From Filimonas zeae (GTDB lineage: Bacteria; Bacteroidota; Bacteroidia; Chitinophagales; Chitinophagaceae), in assembly GCF_014641615.1 (NCBI RefSeq), contig NZ_BMIB01000004.1, positions 1,134,785 to 1,198,784 on the forward strand: a stretch of DNA of 64,000 nucleotides, given 5' to 3'. Each line of letters starts with the position of its first letter. Within the stretch, counting starts at the first letter, position 1. The position numbers and the translations under genes are program-made. Below are positions 53,508-62,699 of the stretch, piece after piece. The notes beneath the pieces were generated by a model, which ran no database searches, had not been told where the DNA came from, and worked only from the letters and a program-made list of their open reading frames with translations.

Positions 53508-53972
53508 TTAGTTTAAACGATAAATGGCAAAGTTAAGCGCGGTAGCAAAGCTTACCCATAACAGATAAGGCACAAACAACCAGGCTGCTATCCGCTGCAC
53601 GCGCCTGAACAGGGCAATGCAAAACAAGATGCTTACCAGCAACAATACTATGTCTGTTAAAGCCCAGCCGATCAGATGCCACTCAAAAAACAGGAAAGAC
53701 CAGAGGAAATTCAGCGCCAGCTGAAAAAAGAACAGACGCAGCGCATTGTTACGGGCAAAAGAAACAGGCATGCGCCATATCAGATACAGGCTGATGCCCA
53801 TGAGTATATACAACACCGTCCATACCGGCCCGAATACGGAGTTGGGCGGATTAAAGGAAGGCTTGTTCAATTGTGGATACCAGGTATCTACGTTGCTACT
53901 GGTGGCTATACCTGCCACCGCACCTACCGCCAGCGGAATGGCCAGAGATATAATTAGCTTGCCCCACTTCAT
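53508..53972 (-). CDS. TspO/MBR family membrane protein
   Basis: 154 residues, five hydrophobic helices. Family blocks: WYPQLNKPSFNPPNSVFGPVWT (about 31-52), LYILMGISLYLIWR, and the aromatic ALNFLWSFLFFEWHLIGWA with the ending WVSFATALNFAIYRLN. TspO/MBR proteins are outer- or cytoplasmic-membrane tryptophan-rich sensors that bind porphyrins and related ligands and respond to stress or oxygen. It starts 4 nt after the FMN reductase stop, so the two are co-translated. Confidence 0.93.
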   Translation of the reverse strand: MKWGKLIISLAIPLAVGAVAGIATSSNVDTWYPQLNKPSFNPPNSVFGPVWTVLYILMGISLYLIWRMPVSFARNNALRLFFFQLALNFLWSFLFFEWHLIGWALTDIVLLLVSILFCIALFRRVQRIAAWLFVPYLLWVSFATALNFAIYRLN

Positions 53973-53976
53973 ATTG

Positions 53977-54543
53977 TTATTTTTTTTGCAGCAATATCAT
54001 TTGCTTCAGATTCACCAGCTTCTGCTGTAGAAGCGAGCGGGTGGTTTCGTCCGTTACCGTTCCGTCTTTTGCTATCTTCTTTGAGGCTTCCGCTACCAAT
54101 ACTTCCGGCTGTTGCACCACCGCCATATTCATGGTTAAAAAAATGGGCTCAAAAGCCAGCTGCATACGCACCGTACCCCATAAGCTGATAGTAGCGCCTA
54201 TTAAAGCCACCGGTTTTTTCAGGAGTGGGGAATCTTTACCCCTCGAAGCCCAGTCAATCGCATTCTTCAAACCGCCCGGTATAGAGTAGTTGTATTCGGG
54301 CGAAGCGATAAGGAAGCCCTCTGCCTTAGCCAGTTTATCGCGGAAAGCGGTAACCGCTTCCGGGCGCTCCTGGGCAGCGGGCAGGTCCAGATCCTGATTG
54401 TACAGCGGCAAATCTGCTATAGAAACAATTTCCATACTTACTTCTTCGGGTAGCAACTGTTGGGCTGCCTGAAGCAAATACAAATTGTAGGATTCCTTTC
54501 GTAAGCTGCCGCAAAGCGCCACTATATGCAGATTTGTGCTCAT
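53977..54543 (-). CDS. NADPH-dependent FMN reductase-type flavodoxin-fold protein
   Basis: 188 residues. Flavodoxin-like fold of the NAD(P)H-dependent FMN reductase group: the phosphate loop HIVALCGSLRKESYNLYLLQ at the start, and the flavin-contacting block FLIASPEYNYSIPGGLKNAIDWASR (about 98-122). It would use NADPH to reduce FMN or small electrophiles such as quinones or azo compounds. It is followed by TspO after 4 nt, and preceded by the JetC gene 56 nt upstream on the same strand. Confidence 0.9.
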   Translation of the reverse strand: MSTNLHIVALCGSLRKESYNLYLLQAAQQLLPEEVSMEIVSIADLPLYNQDLDLPAAQERPEAVTAFRDKLAKAEGFLIASPEYNYSIPGGLKNAIDWASRGKDSPLLKKPVALIGATISLWGTVRMQLAFEPIFLTMNMAVVQQPEVLVAEASKKIAKDGTVTDETTRSLLQQKLVNLKQMILLQKK

Positions 54544-54599
54544 ATGGTATAGATTAGGGTTTAGTACCCGAAAAGATCATACCAGATGTGCCATACACA

Positions 54600-57500
54600 T
54601 TATTCCACTTCTTCTATTTTCTCCTTTAGTTCCTTCATTGTCATGTTATACATCTCGCTATGGCGGTTGTTAATACGCTGGGCCAGGTGTACATGTGCAA
54701 TAAAGTCCTGCACTATCTGTATTTTATCACTGGGCGTTACTACCAGCAGCTGTAGATGTAGTTGCTTACACAGCTCCATCAGGTAAGTCGCTTTTTCTTC
54801 ATCCTGATTACTGAAGCTTTCATCTACGGCAATAAAGCGGAGGCTTTTACTGTTGCTACCCTCGCGTGTAATGCCAAACTGATAGGCAATGGCGCTACAA
54901 AGAATGGTGTATGTCAATTGCGCTTTTTCACCACCCGACAGCTGGCCCATCTGGCGGTAGGTTTTCTTCAGTTCGTCTGTATTTCTATATTTTTCATCGG
55001 CCCAGAATTCAAACCAGTTGCGTACATCCAGCACACGGGCGCGATAGCTTTCGCTTTCGTCCAGGCTGGCAATAAGCGGCTGCACCTTGTTGCGGAAATG
55101 CCAGGCTTTGTCCTCAAAACTATTCTGCTGCCAGTTGGCTGCCTGTGGCAGTGCTTCCAGCAACTTATTCCGGAATTCTTTTACGGAAGTATCTGTTACA
55201 GAACGTTTGCCCAGTTGTATATAAGTATCAGGCAGTCGGTTAAAATTGATGCCGCCTAAGCTCTGGTTCAGTTTAATAATGCTGTTGTTAATACTACGCT
55301 CCCAGTTTTCCAGTTCCTCACTCAGCTCGCCCATTTTGTATACCATGGTTTCGTGCAGGTAACGCTCAAAATCCTTTTTAAAGCGGGGCAGGTTTTCCGA
55401 CTCAAGCTTACCCAGCCATTCCACGTATTCAATAGTATAGGCCGCGTCTTCCGGAAACTGTTGCACATCGCCCACCCAGTCGGGAAAGCGTTGCTGTAAA
55501 TCCTGTGATGGGTTTTTGATGCGGTTAATGGCTTTATTCAACTGGGTTTCTTCGCGGTGTACGGTATCCTGTAAGCGTTCTACGCCATTGCCTATTAATA
55601 CCTTTAAGCTATCATAAATACCATCAATGGTATCCAGTGCAGGTGTACCTATCTGTTCTGTATACGACTGTTGAAACTGTAACAGCTTGTCTTTATCTTC
55701 TTCTCTGATAAACTGTAGCAGATCACGCAGGTTTTCCTGTTCAGCTACCATTCTGTTAACGTCGTTCTGCCGCGTAGTACGCTGTGCAAACAACTCCTCT
55801 CTATACTTCTCCAGTGCAGCGCGCTTCTGCTGTAACTCTTCCAGTTGCTTCGTCAGCTCTTTTAACTGGTTATTGCTCTGGCTGAGCGATTTCATCTGCT
55901 CTTCAATAGTGCGGATGGCACGCTGTAAGGCGGCCACATCAATTTCAGCGAAACCTCCATGTTGTTGCAGGCGGCCTAAAGCCATAAACTCTTTATTCAG
56001 TTTATCCTTTTTACGCTTACAACGTTGCAGGGTTTCTTCTGCCAGGGCAATGGTATCGGCCAGCTGATTACGTTTACGTATCAGCGTTTCTTTTTTCTTT
56101 TCGTTATTCCAGCCCATTACATAACTGCCTGCATCATTTCTATGCGGGCGGTCATCCTTCTCATGCCGGTCACGGTTTTTAATTAAGCCGTGCAGGGTAA
56201 TGGCTCTGTCGTAACGTTCCAGTGTTTTTTCATCATCCAGGCAGCTGTATGAAAACTGCTGCACCACCTGTTGCTCCACCCAGTCAGCAAGGGGATGTTC
56301 AGGGTGAAAATCCAGCTTATAATATACCGTACCGCTATCGGCATGTTGCTGTAACGCAGAATCAATAACATGATAATACACCAGCCTGCCACGCAGGTTG
56401 GTATTGTTAACGTATTTATTTACCCGCTTATAATGATGGGTGGGTATCAGCAGGCGCAAGGCAAACCCATGCAACAGCTTTTCCAGTGCCGGTTGCCAGG
56501 CCATCTCTTCAGACTTTACCTGCATCAGCTCTCCCGCAAAGGGCAATTCACTGGTATCTATTTTTAAAGAGTCGCACAGTTCTTTCCGCATCTGAATCAG
56601 GTTGGCAGGAATGTTATTGCGGCTATGCAACAGCGCATTTAACTCCCTTTCAATATCATCCTTTTCCTGCCCACCCTTTGTTAATAAACTGCGGCTGTCA
56701 AACTCATCATCCTCATTTAACCGGGTTTCGCGTTCAATACGCAAACCTGCTTTGTGCGCTTCGTTCTTTATTCTTTTATAGCCTGCTTCGTCTGTTACAC
56801 TTGTTTCAGATAAATGCAGGGTATCGCACCAGTCGCTGAATAAGGTTAATGAGGTTTCTGCCTGTTTTAGTTTGTCGCGGGTATCGTCCAGGTCTTTTTC
56901 CAGTTGCTGCAAACGCTGGCCGGCTTTGTTCTGGTCTATCTGGTTGCGGGTTACACGCTCCTCTTCTATTAACTCATCGGTTTCTTTTTTTGCCGCTTCC
57001 AGCTTCTGCTGCAAATCGGCTAACGTAACCTGCGACTGCTGTATCGTTTCGTGCAAAAGGTGGTGACGGGTATAGCGGTTCCAGATAGTAGCAGTTTCAG
57101 CCTGCTGCTTCAGGTGTTGCAGCTGCTGCTGGTTTTGCTGGTGGCTGGTAAACAGCTGCCCCAGTGGTTGCAGCAACTTAATCTGCTCCTCTACTTTTTC
57201 AATATTCCTTTGAGCTTCCAGCAAAGTACCCAGGTGTTTTTTCAGATCCAGAAACTGCTCTTCCATGTTGCGCGGTTCCAGCATGTGCATGCGGATAAAC
57301 TCATCCAGGTTACCCAGCACTTTAATACCTACCGTTTGGTTAAACAGACTTAAGGCTTGCAGGCTTTGCATGCCCAGCACTTCGGTTAACCGTTGCGCAT
57401 AACCACTGGCAGCCGAAAACCATTCTACCTGTTTGCGGCTGCTGCTTTTATTATACTGTTTGTCAATTCTGCGTTTCCAGTCGCCCCCCAGGTCAAACGG

Positions 57501-57992
57501 CTTAAAGTCGTCCTCTATTTTTAAAGCTTTGTGCGCCACACCAAACATGCGCTTCATATCGCCACCGGTAAAATAGCGCACCTGAAACAAGGTTACCAGT
57601 TGCTGTGCTTCGTTGGCAAAATGTGCCAGCAGTATGCTGTAGGCCTCGTCTTTGCTTTCGCGCAGGTACAGCGTTTTGGTAGTGCCTGTGGTATCGCTGT
57701 TAATAGTACCATAGCCACCCAGTACATAGGTTTCCTCGGTACGGTCGCCCTTTTTTTCACTGCCGGATGACTGGTTGTAAAAACGATACTTTTTTTCCGG
57801 CACTATCAACGTAAGCAGGGCATCTACAAATGTAGTTTTACCGCTACCGTTAGAACCGGTAAGCAGGGAGGTTTCGCCCCCCGGCCGTATGCTATGTATT
57901 ACCCCATCGAAGGTGCCCCAGTTAAACACTTCCATATACTGAAGGCGAAAACCGGATTTATGACTGTCGGTGCTGAATACGTTTAGCTGCAT
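54600..57992 (-). CDS. jetC: JetC/MksB-like SMC-type ATPase
   Basis: 1130 residues. Walker A GSNGSGKT at 46-53 follows the family start RLQYMEVFNWGTFDG. Long coiled coils surround a hinge region at about 400-620. Near the C-terminus are the signature LSGGEK and Walker B FIAVDESFSNQD (about 1030-1080). This is the SMC-like engine of Wadjet/MksBEF systems, which extrudes DNA loops and, in Wadjet, leads to plasmid cleavage. Its first 35 nt overlap the end of jetB, so translation is coupled. The order in transcription is jetA-jetB-jetC, with no jetD after it. Confidence 0.9.
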   Translation of the reverse strand: MQLNVFSTDSHKSGFRLQYMEVFNWGTFDGVIHSIRPGGETSLLTGSNGSGKTTFVDALLTLIVPEKKYRFYNQSSGSEKKGDRTEETYVLGGYGTINSDTTGTTKTLYLRESKDEAYSILLAHFANEAQQLVTLFQVRYFTGGDMKRMFGVAHKALKIEDDFKPFDLGGDWKRRIDKQYNKSSSRKQVEWFSAASGYAQRLTEVLGMQSLQALSLFNQTVGIKVLGNLDEFIRMHMLEPRNMEEQFLDLKKHLGTLLEAQRNIEKVEEQIKLLQPLGQLFTSHQQNQQQLQHLKQQAETATIWNRYTRHHLLHETIQQSQVTLADLQQKLEAAKKETDELIEEERVTRNQIDQNKAGQRLQQLEKDLDDTRDKLKQAETSLTLFSDWCDTLHLSETSVTDEAGYKRIKNEAHKAGLRIERETRLNEDDEFDSRSLLTKGGQEKDDIERELNALLHSRNNIPANLIQMRKELCDSLKIDTSELPFAGELMQVKSEEMAWQPALEKLLHGFALRLLIPTHHYKRVNKYVNNTNLRGRLVYYHVIDSALQQHADSGTVYYKLDFHPEHPLADWVEQQVVQQFSYSCLDDEKTLERYDRAITLHGLIKNRDRHEKDDRPHRNDAGSYVMGWNNEKKKETLIRKRNQLADTIALAEETLQRCKRKKDKLNKEFMALGRLQQHGGFAEIDVAALQRAIRTIEEQMKSLSQSNNQLKELTKQLEELQQKRAALEKYREELFAQRTTRQNDVNRMVAEQENLRDLLQFIREEDKDKLLQFQQSYTEQIGTPALDTIDGIYDSLKVLIGNGVERLQDTVHREETQLNKAINRIKNPSQDLQQRFPDWVGDVQQFPEDAAYTIEYVEWLGKLESENLPRFKKDFERYLHETMVYKMGELSEELENWERSINNSIIKLNQSLGGINFNRLPDTYIQLGKRSVTDTSVKEFRNKLLEALPQAANWQQNSFEDKAWHFRNKVQPLIASLDESESYRARVLDVRNWFEFWADEKYRNTDELKKTYRQMGQLSGGEKAQLTYTILCSAIAYQFGITREGSNSKSLRFIAVDESFSNQDEEKATYLMELCKQLHLQLLVVTPSDKIQIVQDFIAHVHLAQRINNRHSEMYNMTMKELKEKIEEVE

Positions 57993-58560
57993 GTTCGCTC
58001 AATTGTTGCTTAAACTGGTCTAATATTTCGCCGTCTACTCTGGCTTTGATAATCTTTTTAATGCGGAACTTCTGCTCGTCAGATATATCATTGTTTTCAA
58101 TTCTGTCGAGAAAGCCGTTCTCTTCTGCCCGGTCAATCAGCCGGTCCAGCTCTTTCACAAACTTTACCCGGCTGGCGTTTTCTTTAAAAAACAGTTCTGC
58201 ATATTCTTTTATCTCGCGGCGCTTTTTTATCAGTTCTCTGTTGGTAACCTCTCCTACTTCAAACTCCGCCATCATATCGCGCAGCAGTACCAGCAATACA
58301 CTTTCGTCGTAGGTAAGTGGGCGGCGCTGCATCCAGCTTACGCCTGCTTCATCCTCTTCACTAATGGTATGCTTCAGATAGGCGTAGCCATCCTCTTCAT
58401 CCAGCACCAGCGTAAGCCCCAGTTGCTGCACAAAACGGGTAAGTTCCGTTTTGTATTGTAACAGCCTTTCCCAGGCTGATTTTTCCACATACTCCACCGG
58501 CCCTTTCAGTAATTTGATAAACACCGGTGTATAGGGTAATATTTTGTCTGGTATGTTCAT
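57958..58560 (-). CDS. jetB: JetB/MksE-like DUF4194 protein
   Basis: 200 residues, soluble, helical, acidic. It matches DUF4194: KSAWERLLQYKTELTRFVQQLGLTLVLDEEDGYAYL, then RRPLTYDESVLLVLLRDMMAEFE, as expected of winged-helix KITE-type subunits of MksBEF complexes. It binds the kleisin-like JetA and the JetC heads. It starts 10 nt after the jetA stop and its end overlaps jetC by 35 nt, the standard coupled arrangement. Confidence 0.88.
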   Translation of the reverse strand: MNIPDKILPYTPVFIKLLKGPVEYVEKSAWERLLQYKTELTRFVQQLGLTLVLDEEDGYAYLKHTISEEDEAGVSWMQRRPLTYDESVLLVLLRDMMAEFEVGEVTNRELIKKRREIKEYAELFFKENASRVKFVKELDRLIDRAEENGFLDRIENNDISDEQKFRIKKIIKARVDGEILDQFKQQLSEHAAKRIQHRQS

Positions 58561-58570
58561 TCGTTCTTTT

Positions 58571-60040
58571 CTATTTACTAAACAACAGATAAGGCACTTC
58601 TATAAACTTAGTCTGCTGCTCATTTACAGGTATGTGTTCGGTTATGTTTTTCATAATCTGTACACGGCTGCCTTTATCACGCAAAAAGCTATAGTAGGCT
58701 ACTATTTCGGCAATGCCATTTTCCAGCCCTGTTTTCTCCACCACCTCTTTCAGGGTAGCGGTTTCCTGTTGCTTCAACAGCGTTTCTACCTTACCCCAAA
58801 GCTTTTTCTTATCCACAAAACTGGTATTCAGCATGCGGTTAAAGCGCTCCATATCCCCAATCTTTTCCTCGCCCGATAATGGCTGCTTAATTATACCGGC
58901 TGCTTTTTTCTGCTCGGTGGTAAGCCGCCGGTCCATGGATAGTTTTATCTCGGCGGATTGGTCAATGGGTATACCAACCGGTATTTCCTCTTCTTCATCC
59001 ATCAGCTCAAACACCAGCTCTTTAATGTTGCTGATCTGCTGACGTAAGCGGCGGTGAAAAGCAATTTCTTTTTCGGTAATAATACGGCTCAGCTTTTCTG
59101 CCATTCTATCGTTGGCATCGTATACGGCACGCCCCTGTTGTAACAACAGCGATTTAATATTCTGTAAAAAGTTATAATCTGCATCAATCACACGCTCGTT
59201 CAGCAGCTGCATCAACTCATCGGTAAGGTTACGCCAGTCTTCCTGCCCGGCGCGGGAAATCAGAAAGTCGTAAAACGCATAAAAGCTCTTACCCTGATCG
59301 CTGTTGCGGAGCGAATCGTACGACTCGAAGGCATAGCCGATAATGGCGCCTTTATTCAGTTCAGCACGGGTGTGCTGCTCTACTATGTCGCGGTGAATTT
59401 GTTTGAAGTTATCCTCTACCTCCCGGAAATCGCTGATGAGTTCGTAACAGAGGCGGGTAAATAATTCCAGCCGCTCCTGTACCTGGGCGTTGCTATATAC
59501 CTCCACAGGGGCGCCCATTTCCAGGGCTTTTATCTCTTTGTCTATTTCTGCACGGCGGTTTTTCAGTTCTTCCAGGCGGCGCACGCGGTCGTCCTCTGTT
59601 TTCTCCACCATATCACGCAGGGAGGAGAACAGCATTTTAAAACGGCTTTCCGTACCTATAAACTGACGTTTCTGTAAGCTCTGCAACCACTGAAACAGCT
59701 TTTCGGTATGGGCGCTCAGCTGGTATAATACTTCCCCCTCAGGGCCGGGCAAATCCTGTAACAGGCGCTTCTGCACCCAGTTAAGCAGGTATTTACGGGC
59801 GCGGCTTTCTTCATCCTCTCCAAACTCAATACGGGCTTCCTCAATATCCTCGGTACCATCGGCATGGGTACTCAGGGTTTCGGCAAGCATGCTTACCAGC
59901 TGGGGTTCCTGAATAGAAAAGAGGTTGGCATCTTTAAATACCTGGTATAAAAAAGGCAGTACCCAGTGTGCATTGCGCATACGCAGCATTTGCACCGATG
60001 GGGAATTTTCTATCGTAAAAGCGATCTCTGAACCTGGCAT
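58571..60040 (-). CDS. jetA: JetA/MksF-like DUF3375 protein
   Basis: 489 residues. It matches DUF3375 throughout: NAHWVLPFLYQVFKD near residue 24, the GTESRFKMLFSSLRDMVE and RRLEELKNRRAEIDKEIKALE block (about 127-175), and the central DFREVEDNFKQIHRD and SDQGKSFYAFYDFLIS motifs. In Wadjet type I this is the kleisin-type subunit that closes the SMC ring. It is the first gene of the jet run, 42 nt after corA; no separate promoter box is visible, so it may be read from the corA transcript. Confidence 0.9.
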   Translation of the reverse strand: MPGSEIAFTIENSPSVQMLRMRNAHWVLPFLYQVFKDANLFSIQEPQLVSMLAETLSTHADGTEDIEEARIEFGEDEESRARKYLLNWVQKRLLQDLPGPEGEVLYQLSAHTEKLFQWLQSLQKRQFIGTESRFKMLFSSLRDMVEKTEDDRVRRLEELKNRRAEIDKEIKALEMGAPVEVYSNAQVQERLELFTRLCYELISDFREVEDNFKQIHRDIVEQHTRAELNKGAIIGYAFESYDSLRNSDQGKSFYAFYDFLISRAGQEDWRNLTDELMQLLNERVIDADYNFLQNIKSLLLQQGRAVYDANDRMAEKLSRIITEKEIAFHRRLRQQISNIKELVFELMDEEEEIPVGIPIDQSAEIKLSMDRRLTTEQKKAAGIIKQPLSGEEKIGDMERFNRMLNTSFVDKKKLWGKVETLLKQQETATLKEVVEKTGLENGIAEIVAYYSFLRDKGSRVQIMKNITEHIPVNEQQTKFIEVPYLLFSK

Positions 60041-60082
60041 ACGCGTTACAAGCTACGGAAAAAGGGGAATGAAGGTAATATA

Positions 60083-60985
60083 TTACAACCATTTTCTGCG
60101 CCTGAACCAAACGTATATCAACGCGGTAATTACCGCCATCAGCACCAGCGAGCCCGGGTAGCCCCATTTCCATTTTAATTCGGGCATAAACTCAAAGTTC
60201 ATCCCGTAAATACCCACAATAAAGGTGAGGGGCATGAAGAAAACCGAGAATATGGTGAGAATGCGGATGGTTTCGTTCGTTTTCTGAGAGGATATGTTGA
60301 AATAGATGTTGAGCAGGTGGTTGGTATTTTCTGACAGGGAATCGAAAATAGCCTGCTGTTTAATATGCAGGTCGCGGATATCGCGGGTGTATACATTGCT
60401 GTGCTCCGGCGCGTCAATTTTATCTACCATATCAAACGAAAGGGTCATCAGCCTGCGGATAACATCCGATTTCCGCTTTAAATAGTACAGCCCTTTTAAA
60501 ACAGGGGCTTTCCGGTTTTTGAGAAACACATGCTTTTCAAAGTATTCTATTTCATCTGTAAGTGCAGCTGCGGGCTCATTAAATGAGGTGAGGCCGGCTT
60601 TTACTATTTCGTTCAGCACATGGGCAGGCTTTTTACATTCGCCCTTTTTAACCACGCCTTCACTAATATGTTCCAGTGCTTTCCAGGGCTCTTTATGAAT
60701 GGTAATGATATGCGCATCGGCCAGGAATACGGCCACTTTGTTAGACAGTTCTTTTACCGTATCGGCTTCTTTATCATCCTGCGGATCGTATACGCGTAGT
60801 ATTACGAAGGTATAATCTGAAAGCCGCTCATATTTAGGCAAATGATCTGACTCCAGTGAATCTTTCACCGACGCTTCATGCAAACCATATTCTTCCGCCA
60901 CCCGGGCTATCTCCTCTTTTTCTGCACCTTCAATATCTATCCACTCGTAGGGGAGGCCGTTTTTCTGGGCCAGTTTTCTAATCAT
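60083..60985 (-). CDS. corA: CorA-family magnesium/cobalt channel
   Basis: 300 residues. A large cytoplasmic funnel domain (about 1-235) is followed by two membrane helices with the defining YGMNF motif between them (about 262) and an acidic loop EFMPELKWKWGYP. A C-terminal Arg/Lys tail (WFRRRKWL) follows the second helix. It conducts Mg2+ (and Co2+/Ni2+) through a homopentamer. It lies 42 nt upstream of jetA on the same strand; whether they form one transcript is unproven. Confidence 0.92.
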   Translation of the reverse strand: MIRKLAQKNGLPYEWIDIEGAEKEEIARVAEEYGLHEASVKDSLESDHLPKYERLSDYTFVILRVYDPQDDKEADTVKELSNKVAVFLADAHIITIHKEPWKALEHISEGVVKKGECKKPAHVLNEIVKAGLTSFNEPAAALTDEIEYFEKHVFLKNRKAPVLKGLYYLKRKSDVIRRLMTLSFDMVDKIDAPEHSNVYTRDIRDLHIKQQAIFDSLSENTNHLLNIYFNISSQKTNETIRILTIFSVFFMPLTFIVGIYGMNFEFMPELKWKWGYPGSLVLMAVITALIYVWFRRRKWL

Positions 60986-61286
60986 AATTCAGCACACTGT
61001 ATAGCTTATAGCATTCAACAGCTATGCCAACAGCTATGTTTGCAGGCCGCAACAGACAGTAATGTAACCTGCGCCACAGACGGCCATTTACCCGCACCCA
61101 ACGCATACTTTTTTATCTATTTTGTATACTATTTGGAAAAAAGCACTCATCTTTTACTATAACAGAACCATAATCAACTGATTAACAATGCCATAAAAGC
61201 AAAACACCCTATTCACACAAATAATACTTTATTACTGTATTTATATAACTTTACCTACATCATTCTACTGCTTTTAACGCTTGTAT

Positions 61287-62171
61287 ATGAAAACGAAACT
61301 GTTAAGGGAAATTACGCCCCTTACACCCAACGATTGTTTTACAGTTTTCTCCAGGGAGAAGGCTGCTTTTGACTTTCCCCTGCATTACCATGAGGAGTTT
61401 GAGTTGAATTTTATTACAAACGCAGCCAACGCCAAGCGTGTGATTGGCGACCACATGGAAGAAATAGACGAGCTGGAACTGGTGCTGGTGGGGCCTAATC
61501 TGCAGCATGGCTGGTTTACCCATAATTGCACTACACGGGCTATTAAGGAAATAACCATTCAGTTTCACCGCGATTTGTTTGATGAGAAGTTTCTGCACCG
61601 CAACCAGATGAGTTTTATCCGTAATATGCTGGAACGCTCAGTACGGGGGGTGCTGTTCTCCCGCGAAACCACCATGGCCATTATGCCCCGGTTAAAGGAA
61701 CTGCCGCAGAAACACGGGTTCGACTCGGTGCTGGAGCTATTGTCTATACTACACGATTTATCTACCTCCCGCAATATCAGAACCCTGTCTGATGCAACTT
61801 TCCGCAATCTGGAAAGTTACACGTACAACAGCCGGCGTATTGAAAAAGTGATGTACTACCTCAACAGCAACTTTGACAAAAACGTATCGCTGGGCGAAGC
61901 GGCTAAAATATCTGCTATGACAGAGGTGGCTTTCAGCCGTTTTTTTAAGGCGCGCACCGGCAAAACCTTTGTAGATACGCTGAATGAGGTACGACTGGGC
62001 CATGCCTCACGTATGCTGATAGATACAACCCAAAGCGTAAATGAGGTGGCTTATAAGTGCGGATTTAATAACATGAGTAACTTCAACCGCATCTTTAAGA
62101 AGAAAAAAGACTGTACACCCAAAGAATTCAGGCAGGCTTACACTTCCTCTGGGGTACGCACATTTATATAA
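61287..62171 (+). CDS. AraC-family transcription regulator
   Basis: 294 residues from the ATG at 61287; a TTG two codons earlier could also be used. The N-terminal cupin domain (about 30-120, DFPLHYHEEFELNFITNA) can bind a ligand. The C-terminal AraC HTH pair (about 190-288) ends with the signature VNEVAYKCGFNNMSNFNRIFKKKK. A near-consensus -7 box TAACTTTA at 61246-61253 precedes it. It resembles regulators of sugar or polysaccharide genes in Bacteroidota, but no clear target gene lies next to it. Confidence 0.88.
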   Translation: MKTKLLREITPLTPNDCFTVFSREKAAFDFPLHYHEEFELNFITNAANAKRVIGDHMEEIDELELVLVGPNLQHGWFTHNCTTRAIKEITIQFHRDLFDEKFLHRNQMSFIRNMLERSVRGVLFSRETTMAIMPRLKELPQKHGFDSVLELLSILHDLSTSRNIRTLSDATFRNLESYTYNSRRIEKVMYYLNSNFDKNVSLGEAAKISAMTEVAFSRFFKARTGKTFVDTLNEVRLGHASRMLIDTTQSVNEVAYKCGFNNMSNFNRIFKKKKDCTPKEFRQAYTSSGVRTFI

Positions 62172-62285
62172 ATGGGCTAATTATCAAACATTTATATATA
62201 CGGCGTATTAATTTACCTGCATTTTTAATAAATAAAGCTTTTTTTAATTGCTTTGAATTATAAAGACGCATTAACTTTACAACAT

Positions 62286-62391
62286 CAACATCGACAAAAA
62301 CAATAGATCACTCTATATATCGCATTTAAGATGGTGTTTTTCATAGGTTAGCAACGGCCTGCCCTGTCTAGGGCTCAGGCCTATTTTTTTT
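62286..62391 (+). ncRNA. Candidate small RNA or long 3' leader with intrinsic terminator
   Basis: A near -7 box TAACTTTA at 62272-62279, the same sequence as before the AraC gene, is followed ~105 nt later by a hairpin GGCCTG (62356-62361) and CAGGCC (62376-62381), with CCCT/AGGG inner pairing and a run of eight T (62384-62391). The hairpin lies about 190 nt beyond the AraC stop, longer than a normal 3' end. A short ATG-free transcript fits; a tail terminator for the AraC gene is the alternative. The rest of the 62172-62699 gap is A/T-rich and shows no gene. Confidence 0.35.
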
Positions 62392-62617
62392 ATAGGACCT
62401 CTGGTGTTTATAGATTGGTTAGTCAACGGCCCTCACACTTTCGAATATCTTTGCTTATTACTTTTTTCAGAACAAGCTTCCTTTTTACTGTTTGGCAAAG
62501 GATGTGCCAGTACCCATTCTATCATAACGCCCTTACACATCGTTTTATTTTTACTACTTACAGCGTTTTAACACCCAAATAGTACCATAACCTACCCATT
62601 CCATTGTGTATGCGACA

Positions 62618-62633
62618 CTTACCATATGGTAAG
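62618..62633. promoter_or_regulatory. 16-bp perfect palindrome, candidate operator for the DUF3820 gene
   Basis: CTTACCATATGGTAAG is perfectly self-complementary and ends 27 nt before the -7 box at 62660. That position overlaps the -33 region, suited to a dimeric repressor or activator. No regulator gene for it can be named. Confidence 0.4.
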
Positions 62634-62659
62634 CTTTTACACATTTGCTTTGATTATTT

Positions 62660-62667
62660 TACATTTG
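62660..62667 (+). promoter_or_regulatory. Bacteroidota -7 box for the DUF3820 gene
   Basis: TACATTTG, an exact TAnnTTTG match, 33 nt upstream of the ATG at 62700. It argues against the in-frame ATG at 62604. Confidence 0.5.
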
Positions 62668-62699
62668 ACGCCCGATTTACACAGATTAAATTTTTCAGT

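Noticed and set aside
53260..54543. A JetD nuclease hidden downstream of jetC
   Set aside because: The genes there read clearly as FMN reductase, TspO and a small protein; no topoisomerase-type block is visible.
62604..62699. Longer N-terminus for the DUF3820 protein
   Set aside because: A perfect -7 box at 62660-62667 and a palindrome lie inside the extension, and the extra residues match nothing in the family.
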